A DNA stretch of 64,000 bases, taken from contig CAKQMV010000006.1 in assembly GCA_934255135.1 (NCBI GenBank), positions 33,366 through 97,365 of the forward strand, read 5' to 3'. Both the position numbers and the translations under genes were made by a program. Origin of the DNA: an uncultured Clostridia bacterium (GTDB taxonomy: Bacteria; Bacillota; Clostridia; Peptostreptococcales; Anaerovoracaceae). The notes below the pieces were generated by a model that did not search any database, was not told the DNA's origin, and worked only from the letters and a program-made list of their open reading frames with translations. Positions within the stretch are counted from its first letter, which is position 1. Every line of letters starts with the position of its first letter. Below, one piece after another: positions 22,616 through 31,983 of this stretch.

Positions 22616-25447
22616 TTATAGTAGTCTCTTAAGATACTGTCCTGTGTAAGATTCAGGACATGCCGCAATCTCCTCAGGTGTTCCGGTTGCAACGATTGTA
22701 CCGCCGCCGTCTCCTCCCTCAGGACCAAGATCTATAATATAATCTGCCCTCTTGATAACGTCAAGATTGTGCTCAATTACGACTACAGTATTACCCTCAT
22801 CAACAAGTCTATCCAGTACATATGTCAGCTTCTCAACATCAGCAAAATGAAGACCTGTTGTAGGCTCATCGAGAATATATAGCGTTCTGCCAGTGCTTCT
22901 CTTAGAGAGCTCCGTCGCTAGTTTGATTCTCTGTGCCTCACCACCAGAAAGCTGTGTTGATGGCTGTCCAAGGCTGATATATCCAAGACCTACATCATCG
23001 AGTGTCTTAAGATATCTGCTGATTGAAGGCTGATTCTCGAAGAACTCAAGTGCTTCTGATACTGTCATGTCAAGAACCTCTGAAATGCTCTTGCCCTTGT
23101 ACTTAACCTCCAGCGTCTCTCTGTTATATCTTGCACCGCCACATTCCTCACACGGTACAAATACATCTGGAAGGAAATTCATCTCAACCTTGATGATTCC
23201 ATCGCCGCTGCAGTGTTCACATCGACCGCCCTTCACGTTAAAGCTGAAACGTCCTGCATTGAAGCCTCTTGCCTTCGCTTCAGGCATCTCTGCAAAAAGG
23301 TTCCTTATGTGTGTAAACATTCCCGTGTATGTCGCAGGGTTAGATCTTGGTGTCTTGCCGATTGGTGACTGATCAATATCTATTACCTTGTCGAAATTCT
23401 CTATGCCCTTAATCTCCTTATGCTTGCCTGGAGCTGCGTGAGTCCTGTTGGTAATTCTTGAAACGCCCTTATACAGAATCTCATTAACAAGCGATGACTT
23501 ACCCGAACCTGAAACTCCAGTTACAAGAACAAGCTTGCCGCCAGGAATCTTAACATCAATATTCTTAAGGTTGTTTTCAGCTGCACCGATGATTTCAAGG
23601 TAATTACCATTACCCTCTCGTCGCTTCTCCGGCACTTCAATCTTCCTCTTGCCTGACAGAAACTGCCCTGTTATTGAGTTAGGGTTAGCCATTACCTCTT
23701 CGCATGTTCCTTCTGCAACAAGGTAACCTCCATTAACACCTGCACCAGGGCCTATATCCAGAATGTAATCAGCAACATGCATTGTATCTTCATCATGCTC
23801 TACAATTATCAGAGTATTGCCCATATCTGTGAGACTTCTTAATGATGCCAGAAGCTTATCATTGTCTCTCTGGTGTAATCCGATACTTGGCTCATCCAGA
23901 ATATAGAGTACACCAACAAGACCTGAACCTATCTGTGTAGCAAGTCTGATTCTCTGTGACTCTCCGCCAGAAAGCGTTCCTGCAGTTCTTGAAAGTGTAA
24001 GGTAACCAAGACCGACATCCTTAAGGAACTTAAGCCTTAGTCTAATCTCCTTCGTAATCATATGAGAAATCTGCTTATCTCTGTCGCTTAACTCACCCTC
24101 AAGCTTCTCAAAGAACTCCAGCGCCTTGATAACCGACAAATCTGTTAACTCGATGATATTTATTCCGCCAACAGTTACAGCAAGAACTATATCCTTAAGC
24201 TTCTGTCCATGACAAGTAGGGCACTCCGATTCAGTCATTAGATCATTTATCTTGGACTTGATATAATCTGAATTAGTTTCATGCCAACGTCTCTCAAGGC
24301 TCGGTATTACGCCCTCAAAGGTATGATTCATATGAGAAACTCTACCCGACTTGCTTGTATATGTGTATTTCAGATGTCTGTCACCAGTTCCATGCAGAAG
24401 CTCATCAAGGAAATCCTTAGGAAGTTCCTTATATGGAACCGAAAGATCAGTTCCATGATCCTTCGCAAGCTGGTTAAGCATCTGTCTGTAATATCCCATT
24501 GCATCCATAGTTGAGAACACCTGTCCAAGCGCTCCATTAAGAATGCTCTTCTCAGGATCTGATACAACAGCATCATCTTCGATCTTCAGCGTAAAGCCAA
24601 GTCCACTGCATGTCTCGCACGCACCAAAAGGGCTGTTGAATGAGAACATTCTAGGCTCCATCTCCTCAATACTGATGCCATGCTCAGGGCAGGCAAGGAG
24701 TGTACTGTATGTCTCAATATTGTCATTATCAGCATATAGAACATTGCAGATGCCCTCACCTTCACGTACAGCAACCTCAATTGCCTCAGCAAGTCTACCT
24801 CTGTTTCCGTCTCTTACTACTACCCTGTCCACGACAATCTCAATAGTATGCTTATTATTCTTGGCAAGGGTAATCTCATCCTCATCGAGTCTCAGAATTT
24901 CACCATCTATTCTTGCTCTTGTAAATCCATCTCTTCTTATTCTGTCAATAACACCCTTGTGCTCGCCCTTACGACCTCTGATTACAGGTGCGAGAATTAC
25001 AGCGCGAGTACCCTCACCCTTAGCTCTTATAGCATCAACAATATAGTCGACAGACTGGCTGGTAATTACCCTGCCGCATTTAGGACAGTGAGGTATACCG
25101 ATTCTTGCGTACAAAAGTCTTAAATAATCATATATCTCAGTTACTGTTCCGACTGTCGATCTAGGATTCTTGTTCGTAGTCTTCTGATCAATACTGATCG
25201 CAGGCGACAGACCCTCGATGCTCTCAACATCTGGCTTCTTCATAAGGCCGAGAAACTGCCTTGCATACGAAGATAAGCTCTCAACATACTTCTTCTGCCC
25301 CTCTGCATAAATTGTGTCAAATGCAAGAGATGACTTGCCCGATCCCGACAAGCCTGTTATCACAACCATCTTATCTCTTGGAATAGTAACGTCTATCCCT
25401 TTGAGGTTATGCTCCCTCGCCCCCTTAATTACTATATCTCTGCTCAT
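22616..25447 (-). CDS. uvrA: UvrABC excinuclease subunit A
   Basis: A 943-residue, full-length damage-recognition ATPase of nucleotide excision repair. Two ABC modules: Walker A GLSGSGKSSLAFDT near residue 31 with signature LSGGESQRIRLATQ, and GVSGSGKSSLV near residue 640 with LSGGEAQRIKLATE. Zinc sites CPKCG, CETCSGLG, CEHCSGDG and CEECGGARY are intact. AGGAG precedes the ATG. It follows uvrB by 43 bases on the same strand, so it belongs to the SOS-controlled uvrBA operon. Confidence 0.98.
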   Translation of the reverse strand: MSRDIVIKGAREHNLKGIDVTIPRDKMVVITGLSGSGKSSLAFDTIYAEGQKKYVESLSSYARQFLGLMKKPDVESIEGLSPAISIDQKTTNKNPRSTVGTVTEIYDYLRLLYARIGIPHCPKCGRVITSQSVDYIVDAIRAKGEGTRAVILAPVIRGRKGEHKGVIDRIRRDGFTRARIDGEILRLDEDEITLAKNNKHTIEIVVDRVVVRDGNRGRLAEAIEVAVREGEGICNVLYADNDNIETYSTLLACPEHGISIEEMEPRMFSFNSPFGACETCSGLGFTLKIEDDAVVSDPEKSILNGALGQVFSTMDAMGYYRQMLNQLAKDHGTDLSVPYKELPKDFLDELLHGTGDRHLKYTYTSKSGRVSHMNHTFEGVIPSLERRWHETNSDYIKSKINDLMTESECPTCHGQKLKDIVLAVTVGGINIIELTDLSVIKALEFFEKLEGELSDRDKQISHMITKEIRLRLKFLKDVGLGYLTLSRTAGTLSGGESQRIRLATQIGSGLVGVLYILDEPSIGLHQRDNDKLLASLRSLTDMGNTLIIVEHDEDTMHVADYILDIGPGAGVNGGYLVAEGTCEEVMANPNSITGQFLSGKRKIEVPEKRREGNGNYLEIIGAAENNLKNIDVKIPGGKLVLVTGVSGSGKSSLVNEILYKGVSRITNRTHAAPGKHKEIKGIENFDKVIDIDQSPIGKTPRSNPATYTGMFTHIRNLFAEMPEAKARGFNAGRFSFNVKGGRCEHCSGDGIIKVEMNFLPDVFVPCEECGGARYNRETLEVKYKGKSISEVLDMTVSEALEFFENQPSISRYLKTLDDVGLGYISLGQPSTQLSGGEAQRIKLATELSKRSTGRTLYILDEPTTGLHFADVEKLTYVLDRLVDEGNTVVVIEHNLDVIKRADYIIDLGPEGGDGGGTIVATGTPEEIAACPESYTGQYLKRLL

Positions 25448-25490
25448 ATATTCTCCTAAGCTTCACAGCTTTATACTATTGTTCAAGCGC

Positions 25491-27467
25491 TTATGCTCTC
25501 CTGCTGCTTCTAAGTTCAAACAGCACATCTCTAAGCTCCGCAGCTCTCTCGAAATCAAGATTCTTTGCAGCTTCCTTCATAGATGCTTCGAGCTTCTTGA
25601 TCGTATCGTTAAGCTCCTTAGTTGTCATAGACTTCGGATTCTTAATATCCGCACTCTCCGTATATTCCTTAGTAGCCTCAATAATATCTCTTATAGGCTT
25701 AACGATTGTCTTCGGAACAATGCCATGCTCCTCATTATACTTCATCTGAGCTTCTCTTCTTCTCGCAGTCTCGTCGATTGTCGCTCTCATGGCAGGACTT
25801 ATTCTCTCTGCATACATAATAACGTGTCCACTGGCATTACGCGCAGCACGACCAACAGTCTGGATAAGTGAGGTCTCGTTTCTGAGGAAGCCCTCCTTAT
25901 CAGCGTCAAGAATTGCAATAAGCGAAACCTCCGGCAGGTCGAGTCCCTCTCTCAGCAGATTGATACCGACAAGAACGTCAAACTTGCCAAGTCTCAGATC
26001 TCGTATAATCTCGAGTCTCTCGAAATTATCGATCTCAGAATGCAGGTATCTTACTCTTATACCCATATTCTCAAGATACTTGGTCAGGTCCTCAGCCATT
26101 CTCTTGGTAAGAGTTGTTACAAGAACCCTCTCACCCTTCTTGGTTGTTGAATTAATCTCACCTATCAGATCATCAATCTGTCCCTCGACAGGTCTTACCT
26201 CAATCTCAGGATCAAGAAGTCCGGTCGGTCTGATGAGCTGCTCAGCAGTCACACCACCAGACGCATTAAGCTCATACTCCGCTGGCGTTGCACTAACGTA
26301 AACAGCCTGCCCGATAAGCTCCTTAAACTCATCAAACTTAAGCGGTCTGTTATCGAAAGCGCTAGGCAGTCTGAATCCGTATTCTACTAGAGATTCTTTC
26401 CTTGATCTGTCACCGTGATACATCGCGCGAAGCTGTGGCAGCATCGCATGTGACTCATCAATAATAGTCAGAAAATCACCATCAGGGAAATAGTCGATCA
26501 GTGTGTATGGACGTTCTCCCGGCTCAAGGAAATTGATGTGCCTTGAATAATTCTCAATTCCCTTGCAAGTACCAATCTCCATCATCATCTCGATATCATA
26601 GTTGGTTCTTTGTTCAAGCCTCTGCGCTTCAAGTAGCTTGCCGTTTGCCTTGAACCACTCAAGTCTCTCTGCAAGTTCTTCTCTAATATTCGCGGCAGCT
26701 CTTGCCATATTCTCCTTGTCTGTAACATAGTGAGATGCTGGAAAGATACTGATATGCTGTCTGATTCCAGTAACCTCCCCGGTCAGGGGATTAATCTCCT
26801 TAACGGCTTCAATCTCATCACCCCAGAATTCAATTCTAACCGCAGACTCGCCTCCAGCAGGGAATATGTCGACAATATCGCCCCTAGCTCTGAAAGTGCC
26901 TCGGTGAAAATCTATGTCGTTTCTCTCGTACTGAATATCTGTCAGTTCGCGCAAAAGCTCGTCTCGTTCCTTCTCAAGTCCCGGCCTCAAGCTGATCAAC
27001 TGATTTCGATATGAGTTAGGTGAACCGAGTCCGTATATGCAAGATACTGAAGCAACTACAATCGTGTCCCTCCTCTCAAGCAGGGATGCTGTAGCAGAGT
27101 GTCTCAGCTTATCTATTTCGTCATTGATGTCCGCATCCTTCTCGATATACGTGTCTGTAGATGCAACATATGCTTCGGGCTGATAGTAGTCATAGTAAGA
27201 GACGAAGTATTCCACGGCATTATCCGGAAAAAATTCCTTAAACTCCGCATGTAGCTGCGCTGCCAGAGTCTTATTATGTGATATTACCAGCGTAGGCTTC
27301 TGAACCTTCTCAATCAGCTTAGCCATTGTGAAAGTCTTACCTGAACCTGTAACGCCCATAAGAGTCTGGTGCCTCTTACCATCTGCTATGCCTTGTGCGA
27401 GCTTCTCAATTGCAGCGGGCTGATCGCCCATTGGTTCGAATTCTGAATGTACTTTGAACTTTTCCAT
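25491..27467 (-). CDS. uvrB: UvrABC excinuclease subunit B
   Basis: A 658-residue helicase-like protein that loads on damaged DNA after UvrA. Walker A is GVTGSGKTFTMA (about residue 38), the beta-hairpin region is SYYDYYQPEAYV, helicase motifs follow (DESH, SATPAEYE, LREGLDLPEVSL, QTVGRAARN) and the C-terminal UVR domain for UvrC binding is LEASMKEAAKNLDFERAAELRD. Family proteins start MEKFK..SEF, so I use ATG 27467; an upstream ATG at 27488 lies inside the promoter. No ribosome site is visible and the -10 box ends seven bases before this ATG, so the message may be leaderless. Confidence 0.97.
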   Translation of the reverse strand: MEKFKVHSEFEPMGDQPAAIEKLAQGIADGKRHQTLMGVTGSGKTFTMAKLIEKVQKPTLVISHNKTLAAQLHAEFKEFFPDNAVEYFVSYYDYYQPEAYVASTDTYIEKDADINDEIDKLRHSATASLLERRDTIVVASVSCIYGLGSPNSYRNQLISLRPGLEKERDELLRELTDIQYERNDIDFHRGTFRARGDIVDIFPAGGESAVRIEFWGDEIEAVKEINPLTGEVTGIRQHISIFPASHYVTDKENMARAAANIREELAERLEWFKANGKLLEAQRLEQRTNYDIEMMMEIGTCKGIENYSRHINFLEPGERPYTLIDYFPDGDFLTIIDESHAMLPQLRAMYHGDRSRKESLVEYGFRLPSAFDNRPLKFDEFKELIGQAVYVSATPAEYELNASGGVTAEQLIRPTGLLDPEIEVRPVEGQIDDLIGEINSTTKKGERVLVTTLTKRMAEDLTKYLENMGIRVRYLHSEIDNFERLEIIRDLRLGKFDVLVGINLLREGLDLPEVSLIAILDADKEGFLRNETSLIQTVGRAARNASGHVIMYAERISPAMRATIDETARRREAQMKYNEEHGIVPKTIVKPIRDIIEATKEYTESADIKNPKSMTTKELNDTIKKLEASMKEAAKNLDFERAAELRDVLFELRSSRRA

Positions 27468-27473
27468 GGCAAA

Positions 27474-27502
27474 ATTGTAGCACGCCATTTTTTATACTTC
27501 AA
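27474..27502 (-). promoter_or_regulatory. uvrB promoter
   Basis: TTGAAG (27497-27502) and TACAAT (27474-27479) on the minus strand are separated by 17 bases. The expected start of transcription coincides with the uvrB ATG at 27467. Confidence 0.7.
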
Positions 27503-27512
27503 GTGAATTTTA

Positions 27513-27526
27513 CGAACAATTGTTCT
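27513..27526. promoter_or_regulatory. LexA (SOS) box upstream of uvrB
   Basis: CGAAC-AATT-GTTC matches the Bacillus/Clostridium LexA consensus CGAACN4GTTCG except for the last base and its GAAC/GTTC core is a perfect palindrome. It lies 11 bases upstream of the -35 box of uvrB and 116 bases before the divergent nitroreductase gene. Confidence 0.8.
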
Positions 27527-27641
27527 TTCATGTCTGATATTTTTATTTATTCAGAATATACCTAAGCTTCATATAAAAGGGATATAATGTGAAACAACAC
27601 ATTTTACAAATATGAAGTGAAATTCGAAAGGAGACTTTACA

Positions 27642-28223
27642 ATGTTTAAGGATCTTGTAATTAAGAACCGTTCATATAGAGGATGGAATCCTGAGCGCAG
27701 GGTTACTGATGAAGAGCTTCGAGATATGATTGACTGCGCAAGACTTTCAGCTTCAAGCATGAATAAACAGCCACTTAAATTTCATCCAGTTAATAATCTT
27801 GAAGAGCTTCACATAGTTCAGAGCCACGTGAAGCTTGCACGTGCTTTGCCGGAGCTCAATCTTCCATTCGAAGGAACAGAGCCTCCCGCTTACATTCTCA
27901 TTCTGCATGATAAGACTATACATGAAGATGACTGCAGCATGCATTTCCTGAAGGATGTCGGTATTACAGCACAGTCCATCACACTGTGTGCAACAGAGAT
28001 GGGTCTTAACTGTTGTATGATTGGTAATTACAGCAAGCCAGCACTTCGTGAAGCACTAGAGCTCGATGAGAGATACACAGTGCAGCTCGTAATCGCAATC
28101 GGCGAAGGCATTGAAGACATCGAGCTCGTCGAAATCTGTGATGGTGAAGATATCAATTATTACAGAGACGAGGATAACAGACACTACGTTCCTAAGCGTA
28201 AGCTGGAGGATGTAATAGTTTAA
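27642..28223 (+). CDS. Nitroreductase-family flavoprotein
   Basis: 193 residues of the FMN-dependent nitroreductase fold: KNRSYRGWNPERRVTDEELRDMIDCARLSASSMNKQPLKFH holds the FMN-binding Arg/Ser/Asn residues, and CATEMGLNCCMIGNY is the usual second flavin-contact region. Such dimeric enzymes reduce nitro-compounds, quinones or flavins with NAD(P)H; the substrate here is unknown. AAAGGAG precedes the ATG. A small membrane protein gene follows after 28 bases. It is divergent from uvrB across a region with a LexA box. Confidence 0.9.
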   Translation: MFKDLVIKNRSYRGWNPERRVTDEELRDMIDCARLSASSMNKQPLKFHPVNNLEELHIVQSHVKLARALPELNLPFEGTEPPAYILILHDKTIHEDDCSMHFLKDVGITAQSITLCATEMGLNCCMIGNYSKPALREALELDERYTVQLVIAIGEGIEDIELVEICDGEDINYYRDEDNRHYVPKRKLEDVIV

Positions 28224-28251
28224 TCACTCTGATATGAAAGGAGGACTCGTC

Positions 28252-28653
28252 TTGGCAGAATTCCTATATAAATTAGTCGAACTGACAGCCATTATTCATA
28301 ACAGAATTCTGGATCTTAACAATGGTTTCGAGCAGAGCTTCACCGATAAGGAACTCCACTTCCTTATACTGGGTCTGCTCGGAATTGTAGCTGTATTTAT
28401 AATCCATCCGATTTTTACGTGGCTTGCCAGAAATGAGCACACTATTGTTATCACCTTCATATATGTATTTACACTTATGATAGTGCTTGCTTTCGCAATT
28501 GAAATCGGTCAGGGATTAACTGGAACCGGAGTAATGGAATTTGCAGATATAGTATATGGAATAGCAGGCTTCCTGATTGCCTTCCTGATTTTCCTTCTCA
28601 TAAGAGGACTATTCAAGCTGATAACAGGAGCCATAAAGAAGCACCGCAAATAA
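28252..28653 (+). CDS. Small membrane protein with three or four helices, unknown
   Basis: 133 residues. The start is TTG at 28252, placed by AAAGGAGG seven bases upstream; the ATG at 28234 would put that site inside the coding region. Hydrophobic segments lie at about 33-53, 60-80 and 95-120, and a short basic tail (IKKHRK) ends the protein. It follows the nitroreductase gene closely and ends at a strong terminator. No family recognised. Confidence 0.7.
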   Translation: MAEFLYKLVELTAIIHNRILDLNNGFEQSFTDKELHFLILGLLGIVAVFIIHPIFTWLARNEHTIVITFIYVFTLMIVLAFAIEIGQGLTGTGVMEFADIVYGIAGFLIAFLIFLLIRGLFKLITGAIKKHRK

Positions 28654-28663
28654 ACATTAAATA

Positions 28664-28710
28664 GCGCACCTCTGTTATGCCTAAACAGGCATTAACAGCA
28701 GGTGCGTTTT
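28664..28710 (+). terminator. Intrinsic terminator after the nitroreductase operon
   Basis: CGCACCT pairs with AGGTGCG, with inner CTGTTA/TTAACAG and TGCC/GGCA pairings, and four T follow. Confidence 0.8.
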
Positions 28711-28716
28711 CACATC

Positions 28717-29367
28717 TTATCCAACCAGCAGCTTAAGCATCTCCTCTGCTGGATCCACAATTTCAAGTGAAGTAATCTTCTCTATCTCTTCCTTCAGATA
28801 AGGATGATGCGTGCATCCGAGTACCAGAATCTCAGTGCCGCATTTCTCAAATGATTTTGCCAGATCATCAATTCCATTAATTCTGATAATTTCTGAAGGC
28901 TCAAGACCTTTCTCAATCTCATTTATAATCTTAAGGCATGCATGGCCGATCATAATCATTGACGGATTAGCTGCAAGCATAACCCTCTCGATTCCAGCCA
29001 GACTCTGATTATTCGCCGCCATTACGCCGATAAGTGAATAGCGTGGAGCAATCAGCGAATATACATCCAGAGGAGTCACAATCTTAATATCATGCACCGC
29101 TGCAAGCCTTGGAAAATCCACAGTAGCACTGAGTGAATTGCAATATACAAACACTTTGTTTATTCCATCAACCTTTATTTCTTCAAGCAATCCCGAGATC
29201 ACAGCCTCTCGTTCTTCAGTCGAGCTGGTCTGAAATCTCGTCTGCTCTACAGGGTTATTCGCTGTCGGAAACCCCTTCGTCTCTATTCCCCTGCTTTCAA
29301 GGAAATCCATTCCCATCCTTGTGTCCACAGGTGTTCCGGCCATTACTGCAACTGTGTTCAGCTTCAT
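28717..29367 (-). CDS. Aspartate/glutamate racemase family protein
   Basis: 216 residues of the cofactor-free Asp/Glu/hydantoin racemase fold. The two catalytic cysteines are C76 in VYCNSLSATV and C185 in LGCTHHPYL. The early GTPVDTRMG and later PLDVYS segments fit the family. It could be a glutamate racemase making D-Glu for the cell wall or an aspartate racemase; the family cannot be resolved by eye. AGGGGGACG precedes the ATG at 29367; a longer frame to 29418 would overlap rsmE. It is the downstream gene of rsmE. Confidence 0.85.
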   Translation of the reverse strand: MKLNTVAVMAGTPVDTRMGMDFLESRGIETKGFPTANNPVEQTRFQTSSTEEREAVISGLLEEIKVDGINKVFVYCNSLSATVDFPRLAAVHDIKIVTPLDVYSLIAPRYSLIGVMAANNQSLAGIERVMLAANPSMIMIGHACLKIINEIEKGLEPSEIIRINGIDDLAKSFEKCGTEILVLGCTHHPYLKEEIEKITSLEIVDPAEEMLKLLVG

Positions 29368-29377
29368 CGTCGTCCCC

Positions 29378-30124
29378 CTATCTCTCGAGCTGATACATAA
29401 GAATCGAAAGAACTGCAAGGCCAGCAGTCTCGGTTCTTAGAATTCTTCTTCCAAGTGTAATCGGAGTTGCACCGGCTTCAAGAGCCTGTTCAATCTCTTT
29501 CTCTGCAAAGCCTCCTTCAGGTCCGATGAATATTCCGATTGACTTTATATTCTCATCACTGCACAGCTTGCTTATAAGTTCTCTGCTGACTTCAATTCCA
29601 TCTGCCTTCTCATAAGGAACAATAATTGCATCTAGGGTCTTCGCGTACTCAAGTGCATTCTTGTAGCTCATAGGAGACTTGACCTCAGGAATAATCGCAC
29701 GGCCTGACTGCTTAGCACCACTCTCTGAGATTCCCTGCCAGCGAGCAGTCTTCTTTCCAGCCTTCTTCTCATCAAGCTTCACGATGCTTCGCGACATTGC
29801 AACCGGCACTATCTCATAAGCGCCAAGTTCAACAGCCTTCTGAATTATAAGCTCCATCTTATCAGCCTTAGGAAGCCCCTGAAAAAGGTGTAGCTTAACT
29901 GGGAGCTCTACATACGAAGTCCAGCTGTCAACGATATCACATACAACAACTTCTTCTGAAATTGAACGGATACGGCAGAAATAATCAGTGCCATCTCCGT
30001 CACTTACTGTGAGCTCATCGCCCTCCTTCATTCGGAGGACCTTTCTGATGTGATTTACATCACCGTCAAATATTGAAACAGACGCCGGGCCAATCTGACC
30101 CGGCGATACGAAAAATCTTGCCAT
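29378..30124 (-). CDS. rsmE: 16S rRNA (uracil1498-N3)-methyltransferase
   Basis: 248 residues of the SPOUT family. An N-terminal PUA-like domain (MARFFVSPGQ, VNHIRKVLRMKEGDELTVSDG) is followed by the knotted methyltransferase domain with GLPKADKMELIIQKAVELGA, IGIFIGPEGGFAEKEIE and LGRRILRTETAGLAVLS. It methylates U1498 of 16S rRNA with S-adenosylmethionine. The start is ATG 30124, where the family begins; a frame reaching 30253 only overlaps the aldolase gene. Ten bases separate it from the aldolase stop. Confidence 0.95.
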   Translation of the reverse strand: MARFFVSPGQIGPASVSIFDGDVNHIRKVLRMKEGDELTVSDGDGTDYFCRIRSISEEVVVCDIVDSWTSYVELPVKLHLFQGLPKADKMELIIQKAVELGAYEIVPVAMSRSIVKLDEKKAGKKTARWQGISESGAKQSGRAIIPEVKSPMSYKNALEYAKTLDAIIVPYEKADGIEVSRELISKLCSDENIKSIGIFIGPEGGFAEKEIEQALEAGATPITLGRRILRTETAGLAVLSILMYQLER

Positions 30125-30134
30125 AAACAATTTC

Positions 30135-31064
30135 CTACTTTGTGTTTGATGCCTTAAGCACGTCTCTGATCTTGTGAGCAACCATGTCCTTGATTGCTGT
30201 TCTTCCTGCGCCGAGATACTTTCTTGGGTCGAACTCCTTAGGGTTCTCTGCAAGATACTTTCTAACCTCTGCTGTCATTGCAAGTCTTAGATCTGTATCG
30301 ATGTTAACCTTGCATACGCCGTACTTAGCAGCAGTTGTAATCATATCCTCAGGAACACCCTGTGCTCCTGGAATCTCTCCACCATACTCGTTGCACTTAT
30401 CAACGAACTCCTTAACTACTGTTGAAGCTCCATGAAGTACAAGTGGTGTATCTGGAATAGCCTCGTGAATTGCCTTAAGTCTCTCGAAATCTAGCTTAGG
30501 CTCGCCCTTGAACTTGTATGCACCGTGGCTTGTTCCGATTGCTACTGCAAGTGAATCAACACCAGTTCTCTCAACAAACTCCTTAGCCTGAGCAGGATCT
30601 GTAAATGTAGCATCCTTAGCATCTACGTTTACAGCATCTTCAATACCTGCAAGCTTACCGAGCTCAGCCTCTACAACAACGCCGTGAGCGTGTGCGTAAT
30701 CTACTACTTCCTTAGTTATTCTGATATTCTCCTCGAAGTCGTACTTTGAACCGTCGATCATTACTGATGTGAATCCGTCATCGACACACTTCTTGCAGAT
30801 CTCGAAATCCTCGCCGTGATCGAGGTGAAGTGCAACGTCGCAGCCAGTATCCATAATAGCAGCCTCAACCAGCTTAACAAGGTAAGCAGGCTTTGCATAC
30901 TTACGTGCACCTGCACTTACCTGCAGAATCAGCGGAGCGTTCTCCTGCTGTCCTGCCTCAACGATACCCTGAATGATCTCCATGTTATTAACATTGAAAG
31001 CACCGATTGCATAGTCGCTGTTAAGTGCTTTCGCAAACATTTCCTTTGTTGTTACTAATGCCAT
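30135..31064 (-). CDS. fba: Class II fructose-1,6-bisphosphate aldolase
   Basis: 309 residues. This zinc-dependent enzyme cleaves fructose-1,6-bisphosphate to dihydroxyacetone phosphate and glyceraldehyde-3-phosphate in glycolysis. The core motif is ALHLDHGEDFE with catalytic D82 and zinc ligand H83; GVVVEAELG gives the second signature and further conserved stretches are GTSHGAYK and VLHGAST. Full length of the FbaA type. GGGAGG precedes the ATG. A YitT gene lies 28 bases upstream on the same strand. Confidence 0.96.
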   Translation of the reverse strand: MALVTTKEMFAKALNSDYAIGAFNVNNMEIIQGIVEAGQQENAPLILQVSAGARKYAKPAYLVKLVEAAIMDTGCDVALHLDHGEDFEICKKCVDDGFTSVMIDGSKYDFEENIRITKEVVDYAHAHGVVVEAELGKLAGIEDAVNVDAKDATFTDPAQAKEFVERTGVDSLAVAIGTSHGAYKFKGEPKLDFERLKAIHEAIPDTPLVLHGASTVVKEFVDKCNEYGGEIPGAQGVPEDMITTAAKYGVCKVNIDTDLRLAMTAEVRKYLAENPKEFDPRKYLGAGRTAIKDMVAHKIRDVLKASNTK

Positions 31065-31092
31065 AAGACATAACCTCCCACTTATATTTAAT

Positions 31093-31968
31093 TTAGTCAG
31101 TAAACCTCTTCTGGAAGTTTCCCATAACCCTTGTGCCTTCGCTCATGATAACGAATGCGTTAGGGTCATTCTCTTCAAGAATCTCTCTCAGATGCTGTTC
31201 TTCATACTTTGAAATTACAGTGAGAAAAACATGCGTCTCGTCTCCCGTATATGCTCCAGTTCCACTCAGGCAAGTCACTCCTCTGTTAAGCTCTTTGAGG
31301 AGAATCTTCTCGATGCCATCCTTCTTTGTAATGATTGTTGCCTGAAGCTTAATGTTCTGCGTATGAACTCTGTCAACGCAAAGACCAGTTACAACTGCAA
31401 AAATAATTGAATACAGTACTGTATCAATGTCATAAATAAACAGACAGATTGTATAAATACAGATACTGATTGCAATTCCTACCGCACCTACCTTGAAGTC
31501 CGGATGTGTCTTGGCAAGACATACACCAATCAGGTCCTGTCCGCCCTGACTTGAACCAGCCTTGAGAACCATTCCGGCACCAATACCAGAACCGAGTCCT
31601 CCGACAACTGAGCTTAGCATTATGTTCTTGATAACAGGCTCGCTCGGAATAGGTATCATCGAAAGGAAGGCTGACGCCATCACAATCGATACCAGCGTTG
31701 TCGCACAGAACTTCTTGCCCATGATCTTATAGGCCATGAAGAAGAACGGCAGATTAATTGCAAAATAAATTATTCCCATGTAGTCAACGCCCGGAATCTC
31801 GGGAATATGTACTACCTGAATGAGAAAGGTTCTTATAAGCTGAGCAATTCCAGTAAAGCCTCCGCTGTACAGGTGTAGTGGGTTGATTCCAACGTTAACA
31901 CCTACTGCATATACTAAGTTTCCCACTACTGTGAGCCAGATCTTCTCAAAATTACGCTTAGTGCACAT
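31093..31968 (-). CDS. YitT-family membrane protein (DUF161 + DUF2179)
   Basis: 291 residues: five or six membrane segments (about 12-170, with NPLHLYSGGFTGIAQL and AGSSQGGQDLIGVCLAK) followed by a cytoplasmic DUF2179 domain (residues ~215-290: VTCLSGTGAYTGDETHVFLTVISKYE). The family is widespread in Firmicutes and of unknown molecular role, possibly transport. It lies 15 bases downstream of purA and upstream of fba. AGAGG precedes the ATG. Confidence 0.88.
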   Translation of the reverse strand: MCTKRNFEKIWLTVVGNLVYAVGVNVGINPLHLYSGGFTGIAQLIRTFLIQVVHIPEIPGVDYMGIIYFAINLPFFFMAYKIMGKKFCATTLVSIVMASAFLSMIPIPSEPVIKNIMLSSVVGGLGSGIGAGMVLKAGSSQGGQDLIGVCLAKTHPDFKVGAVGIAISICIYTICLFIYDIDTVLYSIIFAVVTGLCVDRVHTQNIKLQATIITKKDGIEKILLKELNRGVTCLSGTGAYTGDETHVFLTVISKYEEQHLREILEENDPNAFVIMSEGTRVMGNFQKRFTD

Positions 31969-31983
31969 TCCTCTTGCCTCGCG

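Noticed and set aside
25314..26301. Plus-strand open frames opposite uvrA and uvrB
   Set aside because: Antisense shadows of highly conserved genes; Ser/Leu-rich text as expected from reverse reading.
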